From positions 1 to 37,719 of IMG/VR virus record IMGVR_UViG_3300027747_000008: a stretch of DNA of 37,719 nt; one strand, 5' to 3'. Shown here in pieces: positions 14,555-23,415 of this stretch; position 1 is the first letter of the stretch; every line of letters begins with the position of its first letter. Made by a program: the position numbers and the translations under genes. Under the pieces are notes generated by a model, which did no database searches, was not told the origin of the DNA, and saw only the letters and a list, made by a program, of their open reading frames with translations. This DNA comes from a virus.

Positions 14555-14761
14555 TCACAGCCCTATAAATTTCTTAAAGAACTCAGCAGCAGAACCTGGC
14601 CCAAGCAGCACGGCAGCCATGACCGCGTACAACAGGTACTCGATCTTGGTCATGCGCTGCGAACCCTTGTCGAGCGAATCGACGATGCCTTTGTAGCGCT
14701 CAGCGCACACGGCCTCATGGGACATTAACTTCGCCTCGGTGTTGGTGATCATATCGCTCAT
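14555..14761 (-). CDS. Small single-pass membrane protein, XhlA/holin-like
   Basis: The 68-residue protein has an N-terminal charged helix (EAKLMSHEAVCAERYKGIVD), then KIEYLLYAVMAAVLLGP as one membrane segment and a short basic amphipathic end. The shape resembles hemolysin XhlA-type phage proteins, which act with holins. It overlaps the ejection-protein stop as ATGA and precedes the holin. It may be a second holin, an antiholin or a lysis accessory. Confidence 0.65.
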   Translation of the reverse strand: MSDMITNTEAKLMSHEAVCAERYKGIVDSLDKGSQRMTKIEYLLYAVMAAVLLGPGSAAEFFKKFIGL

Positions 14762-17046
14762 GGTGCTAGTGCGTTTTGGTTTTGAGAAGAAGGGGCTAAG
14801 GCGTTTGTGGGCACAGTAGGCATAGCCGCAGCACGGGTTACAGCAGCGCCTTTAAGACCCAACATTGAAGGGTTGTTTAGCAGTTGAACTATTTTATTTC
14901 GTTCAGATGCAGGTATTGATTCCAACAAATTTGCCGCAGTTTGGGGATTCTGCATAGCGTCCGACAATGTTTTTGTTGTCTTAACCCCTATGCGTTTTTC
15001 CAACTCACTGATTGTCTTGTTGCCCGCAGCAGCCCACGCGTTTATAAGATTTGGAAAACGAAGCATTGATGTGTTTTGAGACACTAAAGTGGCCAATGCT
15101 TTTTGACCGTCAGTGGCTTGTTTGCTGGCAGCGACGCGGTCTAAATGACCAGCTGCTTGTTTTCGCAACACATCCATTGTGCTATCCGCAAGCTCTACTG
15201 CGATGTTGTAGCTGCCAGGACCAAGAATTTTTTCAACCGCCTCTGGCGATTCGTTCTGTACCAATCGCACAAATTCATTTTTGTTGTTTTTGAATAGCGC
15301 GAGGGCCTCACCTGTCAATTTCTTTTCCGCAATGTTACGCATACCTTTGGCGTGGGTTGCCAAATAGTCGCGCCAACCAGCGCCGCCTGCCGCCTCAATA
15401 GCATCATCAATCAAAGGTTTGATGTTTGACATTACGCCTGCTGCTAAATTGCGTTGGGCGGTAGCATCAGCACCAGGCCGCAATTTAGCAATTGCAGCAT
15501 TGACCGCATTTTTACGAATGGCCTCTAATGCCTTAGCGTCAATAACGCCACCTTGACCAGTCCATTTGGCTATGTCTTCCGCAACGCGTTGAACCGCGCC
15601 TTCCACCAAATCATTCCCTGCAAAAGATGGGTTTTTTGAAATAGCGGCAATTTGATTGGCAAGCGGAGCACCTTCCAAAGGTTTAATACCGACGGAGCGC
15701 AAAGCATCTGCCGCGGCTTGGGAAAAACGCGCGCCTTGCCCAAGATCAAGCGAAGCATTAGCAGCTTGAGATGCCCATTCATCGGACATTTGCGCTAATT
15801 TACCTGGATAAGTATAAGTAGCCGCCCATTGATCTGAAAAACCAGCTTGAGATTTAGCTGGAGCAAGACGGGAACTTGGGGGTAGCCCCGCTTTGATTAC
15901 ATCTAAACGTGCCGCCGCAGCCGCTACGTCGCCCAGATCAATCAAACGACGTACTTCTTGTACTTGGGCCGCGGCTTCTGCGCTTAGCTTACCTGCTTGC
16001 GCTTCATACTCAGCAACTGCTTTACCCAAGTTTGCGCGGTTTAATGAAGATTCGCGCATCGGCGTAGTGATAGCGTTGAGGTTTGATTTGGCCAGTTCAT
16101 TTGTGGCGCGGACATCCGCTGCTGTTGCCCCACCTGCAAGTTTTGCAAGCTCGTTAACGGCTTCTTTCTCAGTCATAGTGCCCAGCTTGCTCAAGTATTG
16201 AGCACCTTCGGGCGTAGACTCCAAAGAGTCTTTTACTAAGGCTTGAAGCGCGGGATTTTCAAAACGAGCAAGGACTTGGGCAACTCCAACGCTAGGCGGC
16301 GCGTTACGCAATGCGTTGACTACTTCTTTAAGATCAGCGCCAGCTGCTTGTTGGGCAAGGTTAGCCGCACGATTTTGCGGCATGGTTCGCATATTTGCAA
16401 TTTTGCCGCCGACATACCCAAATGCAGGGCCAGCAAATGGTACAGCGCCGCCAACAGCTGCGCCAAGCGCCGCGTCTTCTGGGTTGATTACGGCTGAAGA
16501 TGCACCGCCCAAAGTTGCGCCGCCAGCAGCGCGTGTAGCCGTGTTGCCTTTGGAAAATCCGCCAGTGCGAATGGCTTGTGCCAATGGCGCGGCGGCAGGG
16601 ATTGCTTTCAATGGCGCAGCGATTGCCATGCCTACAGGGCCTGTACCAAGAATCTCACCGCCCAACTCACCTGCGCCCGTAGAGATGGGAAACTCTTGTT
16701 TAAACGGTGCTGCTGCGGCTTGAGATTGCGCAAGTCGTCTAGCTGCATCTTGTTGTAAAAACGTGCCCGTATCTGTTGCGCCAGCCGCTTCAAGACCTTT
16801 ACCCAGCAATCGTTGCGCGCCAAACATGACGTTGCCGCCACCACTGATAATACCTTGAGAAACTGCCTCGATAGGCGCGCCAATAGTACTTAAAAACCCA
16901 CGCTCTTTAGGTTGTTCTGTTGGTGCAGCAGACGCGCCTTCTTGCTTTGCAAGTTGGTATGCTTGAGCTACGGTATCAAACTCGGGAGTACCTTTTTTAG
17001 CGGCGTTTTTAACAATCCATGCTGCGTATTCATCTGCGGTGGCCAT
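14758..17046 (-). CDS. Internal virion/DNA-ejection protein (gp16-like position)
   Basis: The 762-residue Ala/Gly-rich protein starts ADEYAAWIVKNAAKKGTPEF, followed by an AYQLAKQ helix; this N-terminal motif is frequent in phage ejection proteins. Long weakly hydrophobic Gly-rich stretches (about 50-85, 125-165 and 185-225) would allow membrane insertion, and the rest is helical. No lysozyme motif is visible. By position it is the third protein of the P22 gp7-gp20-gp16 set, ejected ahead of the DNA. Its C-terminus carries two NALAP motifs shared with the next upstream gene's repeat. The ATG is at 17046, directly after that gene's stop. Confidence 0.72.
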   Translation of the reverse strand: MATADEYAAWIVKNAAKKGTPEFDTVAQAYQLAKQEGASAAPTEQPKERGFLSTIGAPIEAVSQGIISGGGNVMFGAQRLLGKGLEAAGATDTGTFLQQDAARRLAQSQAAAAPFKQEFPISTGAGELGGEILGTGPVGMAIAAPLKAIPAAAPLAQAIRTGGFSKGNTATRAAGGATLGGASSAVINPEDAALGAAVGGAVPFAGPAFGYVGGKIANMRTMPQNRAANLAQQAAGADLKEVVNALRNAPPSVGVAQVLARFENPALQALVKDSLESTPEGAQYLSKLGTMTEKEAVNELAKLAGGATAADVRATNELAKSNLNAITTPMRESSLNRANLGKAVAEYEAQAGKLSAEAAAQVQEVRRLIDLGDVAAAAARLDVIKAGLPPSSRLAPAKSQAGFSDQWAATYTYPGKLAQMSDEWASQAANASLDLGQGARFSQAAADALRSVGIKPLEGAPLANQIAAISKNPSFAGNDLVEGAVQRVAEDIAKWTGQGGVIDAKALEAIRKNAVNAAIAKLRPGADATAQRNLAAGVMSNIKPLIDDAIEAAGGAGWRDYLATHAKGMRNIAEKKLTGEALALFKNNKNEFVRLVQNESPEAVEKILGPGSYNIAVELADSTMDVLRKQAAGHLDRVAASKQATDGQKALATLVSQNTSMLRFPNLINAWAAAGNKTISELEKRIGVKTTKTLSDAMQNPQTAANLLESIPASERNKIVQLLNNPSMLGLKGAAVTRAAAMPTVPTNALAPSSQNQNALAP

Positions 17047-18429
17047 TTATTTACCCCCGCTTAAAATCGCGTCGGCTTGCGAACGTATATCTACGCCAGT
17101 TTTTGGCGCGTTCTTTTTAGGCATCCCCGCGCCTTTGACGTACGCTTGCTCAATGTCGTCAATAATACGGATTGCAGACTGGTATGACTGACCAGGGTCA
17201 GAAATTGACTTTAGCATTGTCTGCAATTCGACGTTTGAGTTAAGTTGCTGAGCGGACATGCCGGTAGCATTTTTAATCGAGTTAACCAATCGGCTGCGCG
17301 CGCTGTTGATGACATCGCGCTCAACTTGTGCTTCAGTACCAATTGCTTGCCCTGTCAATTGCCCCACGCGAGAAGCCGCAACCGAAGACGCAATGTTTGA
17401 CGCTGCGTTGCGCTCTGTGTTTGGAATAGCGCGCATAGTATTGAGCGTGTCAAATGAAGCGCGCAAATTAGCCAAATCATCCGCAAGTTGCGTCTTGCCT
17501 TCTTCAGCTTTATTAGCCCGAACTGCAGCACCAGGTTCTTTACCACCTACGCCCAATACCCCAGCTGAGCCAATGCCGCCGCCTTGATATCGGCGCGCGT
17601 CAACCGTAATCATTTGACTTGGGTTGTTAGGGTCCACAATCTGTGCAATTGTTGGCGCGACAGGCTGAACAGGCGCGCGGCTTGCATTTGCTATGCGAAC
17701 TTTTTGCGCTTCTTCGGCAGGCGTAAGCATACGTTCTTGTCGTTGAGCATCGCGGTACTCTGCAAAACCAGCTTTTGTGAGCGGGTAGCCCAACGATTGC
17801 ATAGTTCTAACGTCTGAAGGCACTTTACTCATTTCGCCAAGTTGGGCTTTGAGTACATCTACTTCAGCTTTAGCGCGGGGGTCATTGCTGGCCGACAGCA
17901 TGCGAATCTTGTTTAGAATCGTCTGCTCATTGTTGGCAGGTTGAGGCGCCAACGCATTGACCGGCGCAACAGGTTGAGGCGCTAACGCATTTACTGGTGC
18001 AGCAGGTCGAGAGGCCATCGCGTTGATAGGTGCCGCGTCTATGTTCATGTCAGGTGCTGCACCCATAGATGGCGCAGGCGCTACGCCCATAGCGGGTGCT
18101 CCGCCGCCACTTTCTGACTTAAGGTAGTTTTCGTACAGCGATTGATCTTTCAGCTTTTGCTTTAGCTCAATGCCTGTCTTGAAGTTTTTAGGTGACTTCA
18201 TCAACATATCAGCGTACGCGTTTAAGTCTGGATTGCCGCCGCTGGCTGCAAGTTGTTGTTGAAACTGCTGCATCTCCATGCGGTCGTTTTTCAACTCCTC
18301 AAGTTGCATCTGGCTGACTTCAGCCTGACGTTGGTTAGCCTGAATCTGCTGCATTTGAGCATGCTGCGCCAGTTGATTAGGCAGCTCAAGGCCTTTAATT
18401 TGAAAAACAATGTTTGGGTCAAAAGGCAT
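17047..18429 (-). CDS. Internal virion/DNA-ejection protein (gp20-like position)
   Basis: The 460-residue protein has a Gln-rich helical N-terminus (LAQHAQMQQIQANQRQAEVS and following), a Pro/Ala linker with three 11-residue repeats around residues 131-164, and a helical C-terminal half. It is mostly alpha-helical with low-complexity segments, as in P22 gp20 and analogues. Assignment rests on order (between the gp7-like and gp16-like genes) and composition, not on a domain match. The stop is immediately followed by the next start. Confidence 0.65.
   Translation of the reverse strand: MPFDPNIVFQIKGLELPNQLAQHAQMQQIQANQRQAEVSQMQLEELKNDRMEMQQFQQQLAASGGNPDLNAYADMLMKSPKNFKTGIELKQKLKDQSLYENYLKSESGGGAPAMGVAPAPSMGAAPDMNIDAAPINAMASRPAAPVNALAPQPVAPVNALAPQPANNEQTILNKIRMLSASNDPRAKAEVDVLKAQLGEMSKVPSDVRTMQSLGYPLTKAGFAEYRDAQRQERMLTPAEEAQKVRIANASRAPVQPVAPTIAQIVDPNNPSQMITVDARRYQGGGIGSAGVLGVGGKEPGAAVRANKAEEGKTQLADDLANLRASFDTLNTMRAIPNTERNAASNIASSVAASRVGQLTGQAIGTEAQVERDVINSARSRLVNSIKNATGMSAQQLNSNVELQTMLKSISDPGQSYQSAIRIIDDIEQAYVKGAGMPKKNAPKTGVDIRSQADAILSGGK
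17939..18037 (-). repeat. Three tandem 33-bp repeats encoding 11-residue units
   Basis: Units lie at 17939-17971, 17972-18004 and 18005-18037. They encode APINAMASRPA, APVNALAPQPV and APVNALAPQPA. The first two DNA units are close copies and the third is diverged. The exact 33-bp spacing shows duplication without loss of frame. The NALAP core recurs at the C-terminus of the adjacent ejection protein. Confidence 0.85.
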
Positions 18430-18432
18430 ATC

Positions 18433-19467
18433 TTAGTCTCTGTATATTGACTTACTACGCGCCAACGCGTTCACCAAATCTTGGTTTGACGAATAATTTA
18501 AATAGGTGTTTAAGCCACCGGTCAAGTTATTTGCCGCGCCTACGTCGCCTGCCGCTTTAGCTGCTGCTGCGTTGGTGATGTTGTTACTAGCGTTAGCGCC
18601 GTAGTTGCCCGCAGCAGCGCCAGTATTAGCCGCCGCGTTTTGGCCGCTTGTGATCAAACTGCCCAAAGGCGCCAACTGGTTTGCGCGGTTGGTCTGATAG
18701 CGGTTAAACGCATTTTGGTATTCTTGCGAACCCATGTTTTGGCCGTAAGCTGTTGATGCTTTTAGCGCGTTACCTGAGATCAAACCACCGCGCGCGGCAG
18801 CTTGATTGTCCAACGCTTTTTGTCCTTCGCTCAGACGAAACGCATAGCCTGGGTCTGCTGTGAAATCAGTCATGGCAAAGTCTTTACCGTACTTGCCGTA
18901 GTCAGCGCCTGTTGTGTTGGAACTAAGGCCTAACAAATCCATCAGTTTATTTTGCGCAGTTACCCCAGCAGCGCGGTAAGGCTCTTGCAGCCCCTTTTGC
19001 TCTTGGTACATCTGGTACGCAACACGGTTTGCTTCAGCAGCAGCTTGTGCCCCTGTCGCAGCAACATTTTTAGCCGCGTTTGCCCCAATCAAGGAGCTGC
19101 CAAACAAAGCAGCAGGCACTAAATATTTTGACGCGCCTGCGCCGGCAGCAGCAGCGCCACCGCCACCGTTAAGCCAACTTGCAGGGCTACCGCCTGGACC
19201 GCCAAGATCAAGTCCAGTTAATGCTTCGCTAGTTGTTGGGACAGTACCTGCAGCTACTCCAGACTCCGTTCCTGCTAACGCCGCGCCGTCTGAATTAAGC
19301 CAAGCGCCAATTTCGGGTGCAAAGTAATAGCCGCCAGCAGCAAGTGCAGCAGCTTCAAGGGGATGGTCAAGTACAGACTGGCCAATTTTGCCAACAGTGT
19401 CTAGTGCACCGCCAATGGCATTTCCAACGCTGCTTCCAATTTTGCCAAGTTCGCTAAAAAATCCCAT
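18433..19467 (-). CDS. DNA-transfer protein, gp7-like
   Basis: The 344-residue Ala/Gly/Asn-rich protein opens with MGFFSELGKIGSSVGNAIGG, a Gly-rich amphipathic start. It has a hydrophobic segment near 114-130 (KYLVPAALFGSSLIGAN) and then FTADPGYAFRLSEGQKALDN and ARGGLISGNALKA (202-237). The ADPGYAFRLSEGQKAL motif is common to phage DNA-transfer or internal virion proteins in P22-like modules. It is first of the three ejection genes. Its ATG directly follows the upstream stop (TAAATG). Confidence 0.78.
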   Translation of the reverse strand: MGFFSELGKIGSSVGNAIGGALDTVGKIGQSVLDHPLEAAALAAGGYYFAPEIGAWLNSDGAALAGTESGVAAGTVPTTSEALTGLDLGGPGGSPASWLNGGGGAAAAGAGASKYLVPAALFGSSLIGANAAKNVAATGAQAAAEANRVAYQMYQEQKGLQEPYRAAGVTAQNKLMDLLGLSSNTTGADYGKYGKDFAMTDFTADPGYAFRLSEGQKALDNQAAARGGLISGNALKASTAYGQNMGSQEYQNAFNRYQTNRANQLAPLGSLITSGQNAAANTGAAAGNYGANASNNITNAAAAKAAGDVGAANNLTGGLNTYLNYSSNQDLVNALARSKSIYRD

Positions 19468-19803
19468 TTAAGTCACCTCACGACCGCTGACGCGGATGTT
19501 GATTGCACTTGCAGTTCCGGCAATTGTACTGATGAAATCGCCTGAGCCCAACACTTGGCCAACAAGCTCAGGAAAAGTGTAGACTTCAGACGGCTGCAAG
19601 GTCTTGGTCTTGGTGATCAAGTTGGTGTTGCCGGCCGAGCCAGCCACCGTTACCAAGTTTACGCTGATCGTGGCAGCAGAACCGCTGACGTTGGTAGCGG
19701 TAAACTTGTCGATGATGGCAGTCGCACCAGTTGAGGTGTACTGCGTTGTTTGAGTTGCTTCGGCGTATTTTGCCGGCACAAAGACTTTGACGGTCACTGT
19801 CAT
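19468..19803 (-). CDS. Small beta-rich virion-type protein (111 aa)
   Basis: The 111 residues form alternating Thr/Val-rich strands (MTVTVKVFVPAKYAEATQTT ... INIRVSGREVT), like a small beta-sandwich. There are no cysteines or membrane segment. It lies between the needle-like gene and the ejection genes, so a tail or adhesin accessory role is plausible. I do not recognise a named family. Confidence 0.65.
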   Translation of the reverse strand: MTVTVKVFVPAKYAEATQTTQYTSTGATAIIDKFTATNVSGSAATISVNLVTVAGSAGNTNLITKTKTLQPSEVYTFPELVGQVLGSGDFISTIAGTASAINIRVSGREVT

Positions 19804-19806
19804 GGT

Positions 19807-20502
19807 TTACTCCAATAGTAAGTTGTTGTTTGATGCGGCTTGCATAATGACCCAATTAGTGCCGTCAGACACCATTGTCGCCCAATTGCCAATTACATTC
19901 AAGAGAATTGCAGTGCCTGCTGTTAAGCTGTCAATTGGCACCACGTCACTCGACGCAGACACCAAAGTCTGAGCCTGCATATTTTTAAACGTCAGCGAAC
20001 GCCCCACCCATGCAGACGCTGTCGGCAGCGTCACTGTGCAGGTCGAGCCCGACTTGTTGTTGATGATCCAAGTCTCATTACTAGCTACCGTGAAGTCAGC
20101 CGTCTTAACCACAGGCGCCGTTGATCCAGCTGCAATCGCCGCGTTAATTGCGGCTACGTCAATTAAAGGCTGCACTTGCAAACCTTCAAGCTGCTTTTGC
20201 AGCTCAGCAACTGTGGACAGCAGACCAGTATCTACAAACCCAGCCGATTCAATCTGTTTGACCAACGTTGCGCTTGAATCAACAGGCGCTGGCTGTACAC
20301 CTACGTCTTGCGCTAATGCGCGCAACGCGGCGTCATAGCTGGCAAGTAAAGTCTCAGGGCTTGGGCCAACATCTGGGTTGTCAATGACTAACGCAGCGGT
20401 GTTGCTAAGCGACACAAAAAACATGTACCACGCACGATCAATAAGATTCGTGCGCGGGTCAATCAGCGGGACCCGTGGGGGCGTGACGGGTGTGTTAAGC
20501 AT
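19807..20502 (-). CDS. Tail-needle or tail-fibre-like virion protein
   Basis: The 231-residue protein has a conserved-looking N-terminus (PRVPLIDPRTNLIDRAWYMF), a central helical/coiled segment (LLSTVAELQKQLEGLQVQPL) and a beta-rich C-terminal domain (about 135-231). That plan, with a position directly after the gp10-like gene, is what P22 gp26, the tail needle that plugs the portal channel, would show. Sequence similarity to gp26 itself is not evident, so this is inference. It overlaps the gp10-like gene by 8 nt. Confidence 0.55.
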   Translation of the reverse strand: MLNTPVTPPRVPLIDPRTNLIDRAWYMFFVSLSNTAALVIDNPDVGPSPETLLASYDAALRALAQDVGVQPAPVDSSATLVKQIESAGFVDTGLLSTVAELQKQLEGLQVQPLIDVAAINAAIAAGSTAPVVKTADFTVASNETWIINNKSGSTCTVTLPTASAWVGRSLTFKNMQAQTLVSASSDVVPIDSLTAGTAILLNVIGNWATMVSDGTNWVIMQAASNNNLLLE

Positions 20503-22006
20503 TGGTTGGGCTTAGGATAAGTTCCGCGCCCATGATCGCAATCTTTACGGGGTCGGTCCCAGAAATTTCGTACACCCTGTCGCGCAGCTTCATGGTCATG
20601 CCAAGACGACGCCAAAACACACGTTTGCCGTATTGACCGGTCTGGCCCATAGTGGCCAAGTGGTAGTTTGAGTAGGTGTGACCGCCGTCATCAGACCAGC
20701 GCAGACTGACAAACGCGTCTGTGATTGGTGCGTCCAGCGCAATGTTGTCGCCTGATTCTGTCAGCAGTTTAAATCCGGTTTCAAGCAGCAACACACCCGC
20801 GTACAAGTCACCGCCCACGCCAGACTGGCAATCAAGTTGCAAGCTGTGGTGCGCTGTACGTTTAAGGTTGTTCGTATCTGTTGGCAGCGCGCGCCAAGAG
20901 CGCAGCCATTTTTGAACGTCGTTGTTATCTGCGTAAGTGTCTAAGTTAAAGCTATAGACGTTGCCGTTTTGATAGTCGCCTACAACCGTTAGGTTGTTGA
21001 ACGACATCTGACAATTGCTGCGATGGCGGACAAACTCGCCATCAACGTAGCCCGCGCGTTCGTGCCACGCCTGCGTCGCTGCGTCGTATACCCAAGTGGT
21101 GTTGGCCGTTGGGAAGATTAGCACGTAAAAACTATGGCCGTCTTGCTGGTAGGTGTAACCAATTGCGTCAGACAAATTGCCGTACTGTTGAATCTGCCAT
21201 TCGACAGCGTGCGTAGACACGCGCTGGCCTGTGTACCCGTTGGCTTTGAAGACAATACCTTGGCCGCGACGATCGCGTCCTAGCCAGAAGATGCTGTTGT
21301 CCATCTTGGCAACAGAGTAAGGCGCAGCGCAACCCAACTCGTTAAACGCGCCTTGGATGCGCTCTAATGGAAAGCCTGGATTGCCTGGGTCATACCAGAC
21401 TTCAATCGAATTGGTGCCAAACGCCCAAACTTCGCGAAAGTTGGATGCTACAGCAATCAAACCATCGGGCGAACCTTCAGTGCTGGCGAACGACAATGGA
21501 TCGATCGACGTGCCGTCTAGCAGCGCTGTCACCCACATCTTTTGGCTGTTGGGTTCGTTGAACACAAAATAGCCATCAAGATAGCAGACAGTGACTGCGC
21601 CAGGGAAGTCTGGGTCTGTGATCTGCGCAAAAGCGTTTGTTGTGTTGTTGTAGATGTAGCTAGGACCGTTACACGCGATGAACAGCTGCGTGCCGTTGTC
21701 AGCCAAACTGACGGGGCCTGTGCCACTCACGTCGCCAATTTTGGTGGCAAGGAACGAGTCGTCCATCTTGTACAGCTCTGTGCCTGAGATCACAAACGAC
21801 ACAGTGCTGCTGGATGAAAACGCCCACAATCCTCGGATCGGCCCAGCACCTATGTTCGCCAGCAAATTCAAGCCTGGCGCGCGCTGCAAGAACGCAGGCT
21901 CTTTACCTGCTTCCGGCACAACCTCGGGAAACAAGTTGACCATGCGGTTGTCGGCCGCGTTGACACTGCGGGCGACATAGCTGGAGCCAAGGATGGGCGA
22001 CTTCAT
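20495..22006 (-). CDS. Packaged-DNA stabilization protein, P22 gp10-like tail hub
   Basis: The 503-residue protein begins KSPILGSSYVARSVNAADNR then MVNLFPEVVP, the characteristic start of P22 gp10 relatives. A long beta-rich body follows (FGTNSIEVWYDPG, GCAAPYSVAKMDNSIFWLGR). In P22 this hexameric protein closes the tail tube below gp4 and holds the DNA in the head. It is slightly longer than the P22 protein. The ATG overlaps the gp4-like stop as TAATG. Confidence 0.85.
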   Translation of the reverse strand: MKSPILGSSYVARSVNAADNRMVNLFPEVVPEAGKEPAFLQRAPGLNLLANIGAGPIRGLWAFSSSSTVSFVISGTELYKMDDSFLATKIGDVSGTGPVSLADNGTQLFIACNGPSYIYNNTTNAFAQITDPDFPGAVTVCYLDGYFVFNEPNSQKMWVTALLDGTSIDPLSFASTEGSPDGLIAVASNFREVWAFGTNSIEVWYDPGNPGFPLERIQGAFNELGCAAPYSVAKMDNSIFWLGRDRRGQGIVFKANGYTGQRVSTHAVEWQIQQYGNLSDAIGYTYQQDGHSFYVLIFPTANTTWVYDAATQAWHERAGYVDGEFVRHRSNCQMSFNNLTVVGDYQNGNVYSFNLDTYADNNDVQKWLRSWRALPTDTNNLKRTAHHSLQLDCQSGVGGDLYAGVLLLETGFKLLTESGDNIALDAPITDAFVSLRWSDDGGHTYSNYHLATMGQTGQYGKRVFWRRLGMTMKLRDRVYEISGTDPVKIAIMGAELILSPTNA

Positions 22007-22731
22007 TAGAAGTTTCCAGAATAGATGTTGAAGCGTTGACGGCTGGCGACCAACGAGTACGGCAGCGCCATCACGTCATCTGGGTTGTTAATGCGCTTCA
22101 AATTGCGCTTAGAAGTCATGGCAATACGCGAGACTTGCTGGCTTGGCTCGACACCAAATTCAGGCGCAATTTCCATTGCCAAGTTGTACGTAAAAGCACG
22201 TAGATAACCTGGCGGGTAGTACAAAACGGTGGCCAAAGTAGCTGGCTGGTCCAACTCTTGTACGCTGATAAAGTGCCACTCCAAGTTCTGCGTAGGCTTG
22301 GGATACACCGTCATCTGAATGTTCGGGTACTCCATGTTGATCCACATCACTTGGGGATACGTAGAAGTCACTGTCTTAACCGCAATGCCGTCGTATTGCT
22401 GTTGGTTAATAAATTTGATGCCGTACGACACGCCGTTGGGCGCTACGTAGTACGTGGAGTCATCTAACAAGATTGGGCGGATGCCATCAAAACCGCCTAT
22501 GCTTGCACCACTAGGGCCAAGATGGCGCTGAATCTCACCAGCTGGCCAAGTGAAGGTTTGATCGATAGTGTTAAAGATCATCAACCGCTCGAGGTTCCAG
22601 CTGTCGATCATCTGGTTCAACGCCATCAACGCGTCGCTTGAGACTGAAGCACCTGGTGTTTCGTCTTCAGCTAGTACGCCCAGCAAGCGAAGCGCCCTGT
22701 TTATCTGGTCACCCGCCGTATAAGTTGTCAT
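22006..22731 (-). CDS. Head-to-tail connector, P22 gp4-like tail accessory factor
   Basis: The 241-residue protein begins YTAGDQINRALRLLGVLAED, then DALMALNQMIDSWNLERLMI, the signature of the P22 tail accessory factor gp4 family. The protein binds the portal and forms the upper tail tube. It is longer than P22 gp4 and lacks an obvious lysozyme active site. ATGA and TAATG overlaps couple it to both neighbours, and the gp4-gp10 order is as in P22. Confidence 0.87.
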   Translation of the reverse strand: MTTYTAGDQINRALRLLGVLAEDETPGASVSSDALMALNQMIDSWNLERLMIFNTIDQTFTWPAGEIQRHLGPSGASIGGFDGIRPILLDDSTYYVAPNGVSYGIKFINQQQYDGIAVKTVTSTYPQVMWINMEYPNIQMTVYPKPTQNLEWHFISVQELDQPATLATVLYYPPGYLRAFTYNLAMEIAPEFGVEPSQQVSRIAMTSKRNLKRINNPDDVMALPYSLVASRQRFNIYSGNF

Positions 22732-22922
22732 TTTTCAGCCTCTTCGGTGGTCACTTTACGACGGCGCTTAACTTCCAGCACGTTCACGGGAGCCGCTTCA
22801 GGTTCAGAAGGCGTGTCAGGATTGTAGCGTACCCAGCCATTCTCTTCGTCCGCAACAGCTTCGGCTTCTATATTTGCCACTTTAGCGCCGTGCACGTCAT
22901 GTTTCATGTAAATGACTGGCAT
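22728..22922 (-). CDS. Small phage protein of unknown function (64 aa)
   Basis: ATG 22922 has AAGGA upstream. The 64 residues begin MPVIYMKHDVHGAKVA, contain NGWVRYNPD and end in a basic/acidic tail (VKRRRKVTTEEAEK). Similar short proteins precede gp4-like genes in other phages, without known function. A terminator-like hairpin ends just before its ribosome site, so its level would be lower than that of the coat gene. Confidence 0.7.
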   Translation of the reverse strand: MPVIYMKHDVHGAKVANIEAEAVADEENGWVRYNPDTPSEPEAAPVNVLEVKRRRKVTTEEAEK

Positions 22923-22938
22923 TTATTTCCTTAAAAAC

Positions 22939-22954
22939 GGGGGCCGTAGCCCCC
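22939..22954 (-). terminator. Leftward intergenic terminator, UACG loop
   Basis: In the leftward RNA, GGGGGC pairs perfectly with GCCCCC around a UACG loop, followed by GUUUUU and then the AAGGA of the next gene. It is the third of three such hairpins after the coat gene. Confidence 0.8.
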
Positions 22955-22960
22955 ATTTAG

Positions 22961-23374
22961 TTAGCTTGCGCCGTGGATGATGGCGTAGTTGATGATGACA
23001 GCTTCAGAGTATGAAGTGGCACTCAAATTACGCAACGAAATCAAAGCAGAGCCAACCGTCATGTTAGAAACGTAAGTTGTATACGCTCCAGCAGTGCTGC
23101 CAGTAGTGGTACTGGATACACAAACAATGATTGTGTCGTTAGCAGAGATTAAGTTATTAGTCAACGTAAACGATGCTACTGCACCGCCAGCCAAAGCTGC
23201 GTTGTTCATTGTGATACGGCCAGCAGACTTGTTCAGAGTTACCCCTGTGGACTTGTCTGTCAATTGTGTCACAGTGCCTTGAGCTGCTGTGCTGTAGCCA
23301 ATCTCTTGGCTTGCGTAGCAGGTAGTAAACTCGGGGTCGCTATATGCGACGCCAGTTGCTTGTGTATTAGGCAT
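22961..23374 (-). CDS. Small beta-rich capsid-associated protein (137 aa)
   Basis: ATG 23374 has AAAGGA upstream; a longer frame from 23410 would begin inside the terminator hairpin. The 137 residues (MPNTQATGVAYSDPEFTTCY...) are Thr/Ser/Ala-rich and predicted mostly beta. Placed two genes after the coat and set apart by terminators on both sides, it fits a decoration or minor head protein. No family recognised. Confidence 0.65.
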   Translation of the reverse strand: MPNTQATGVAYSDPEFTTCYASQEIGYSTAAQGTVTQLTDKSTGVTLNKSAGRITMNNAALAGGAVASFTLTNNLISANDTIIVCVSSTTTGSTAGAYTTYVSNMTVGSALISLRNLSATSYSEAVIINYAIIHGAS

Positions 23375-23390
23375 GTTGTTTCCTTTAAAA

Positions 23391-23410
23391 ATGGGAGCCG
23401 AAGCCCCCAT
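23391..23410 (-). terminator. Leftward intergenic terminator, UUCG loop
   Basis: In the leftward RNA, AUGGGGGC pairs with GCUCCCAU (one mismatch) around a UUCG loop, followed by UUUUU and then AAAGGA of the next gene. It is the second hairpin of the series after the coat gene. Confidence 0.8.
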
Positions 23411-23415
23411 TTAGT

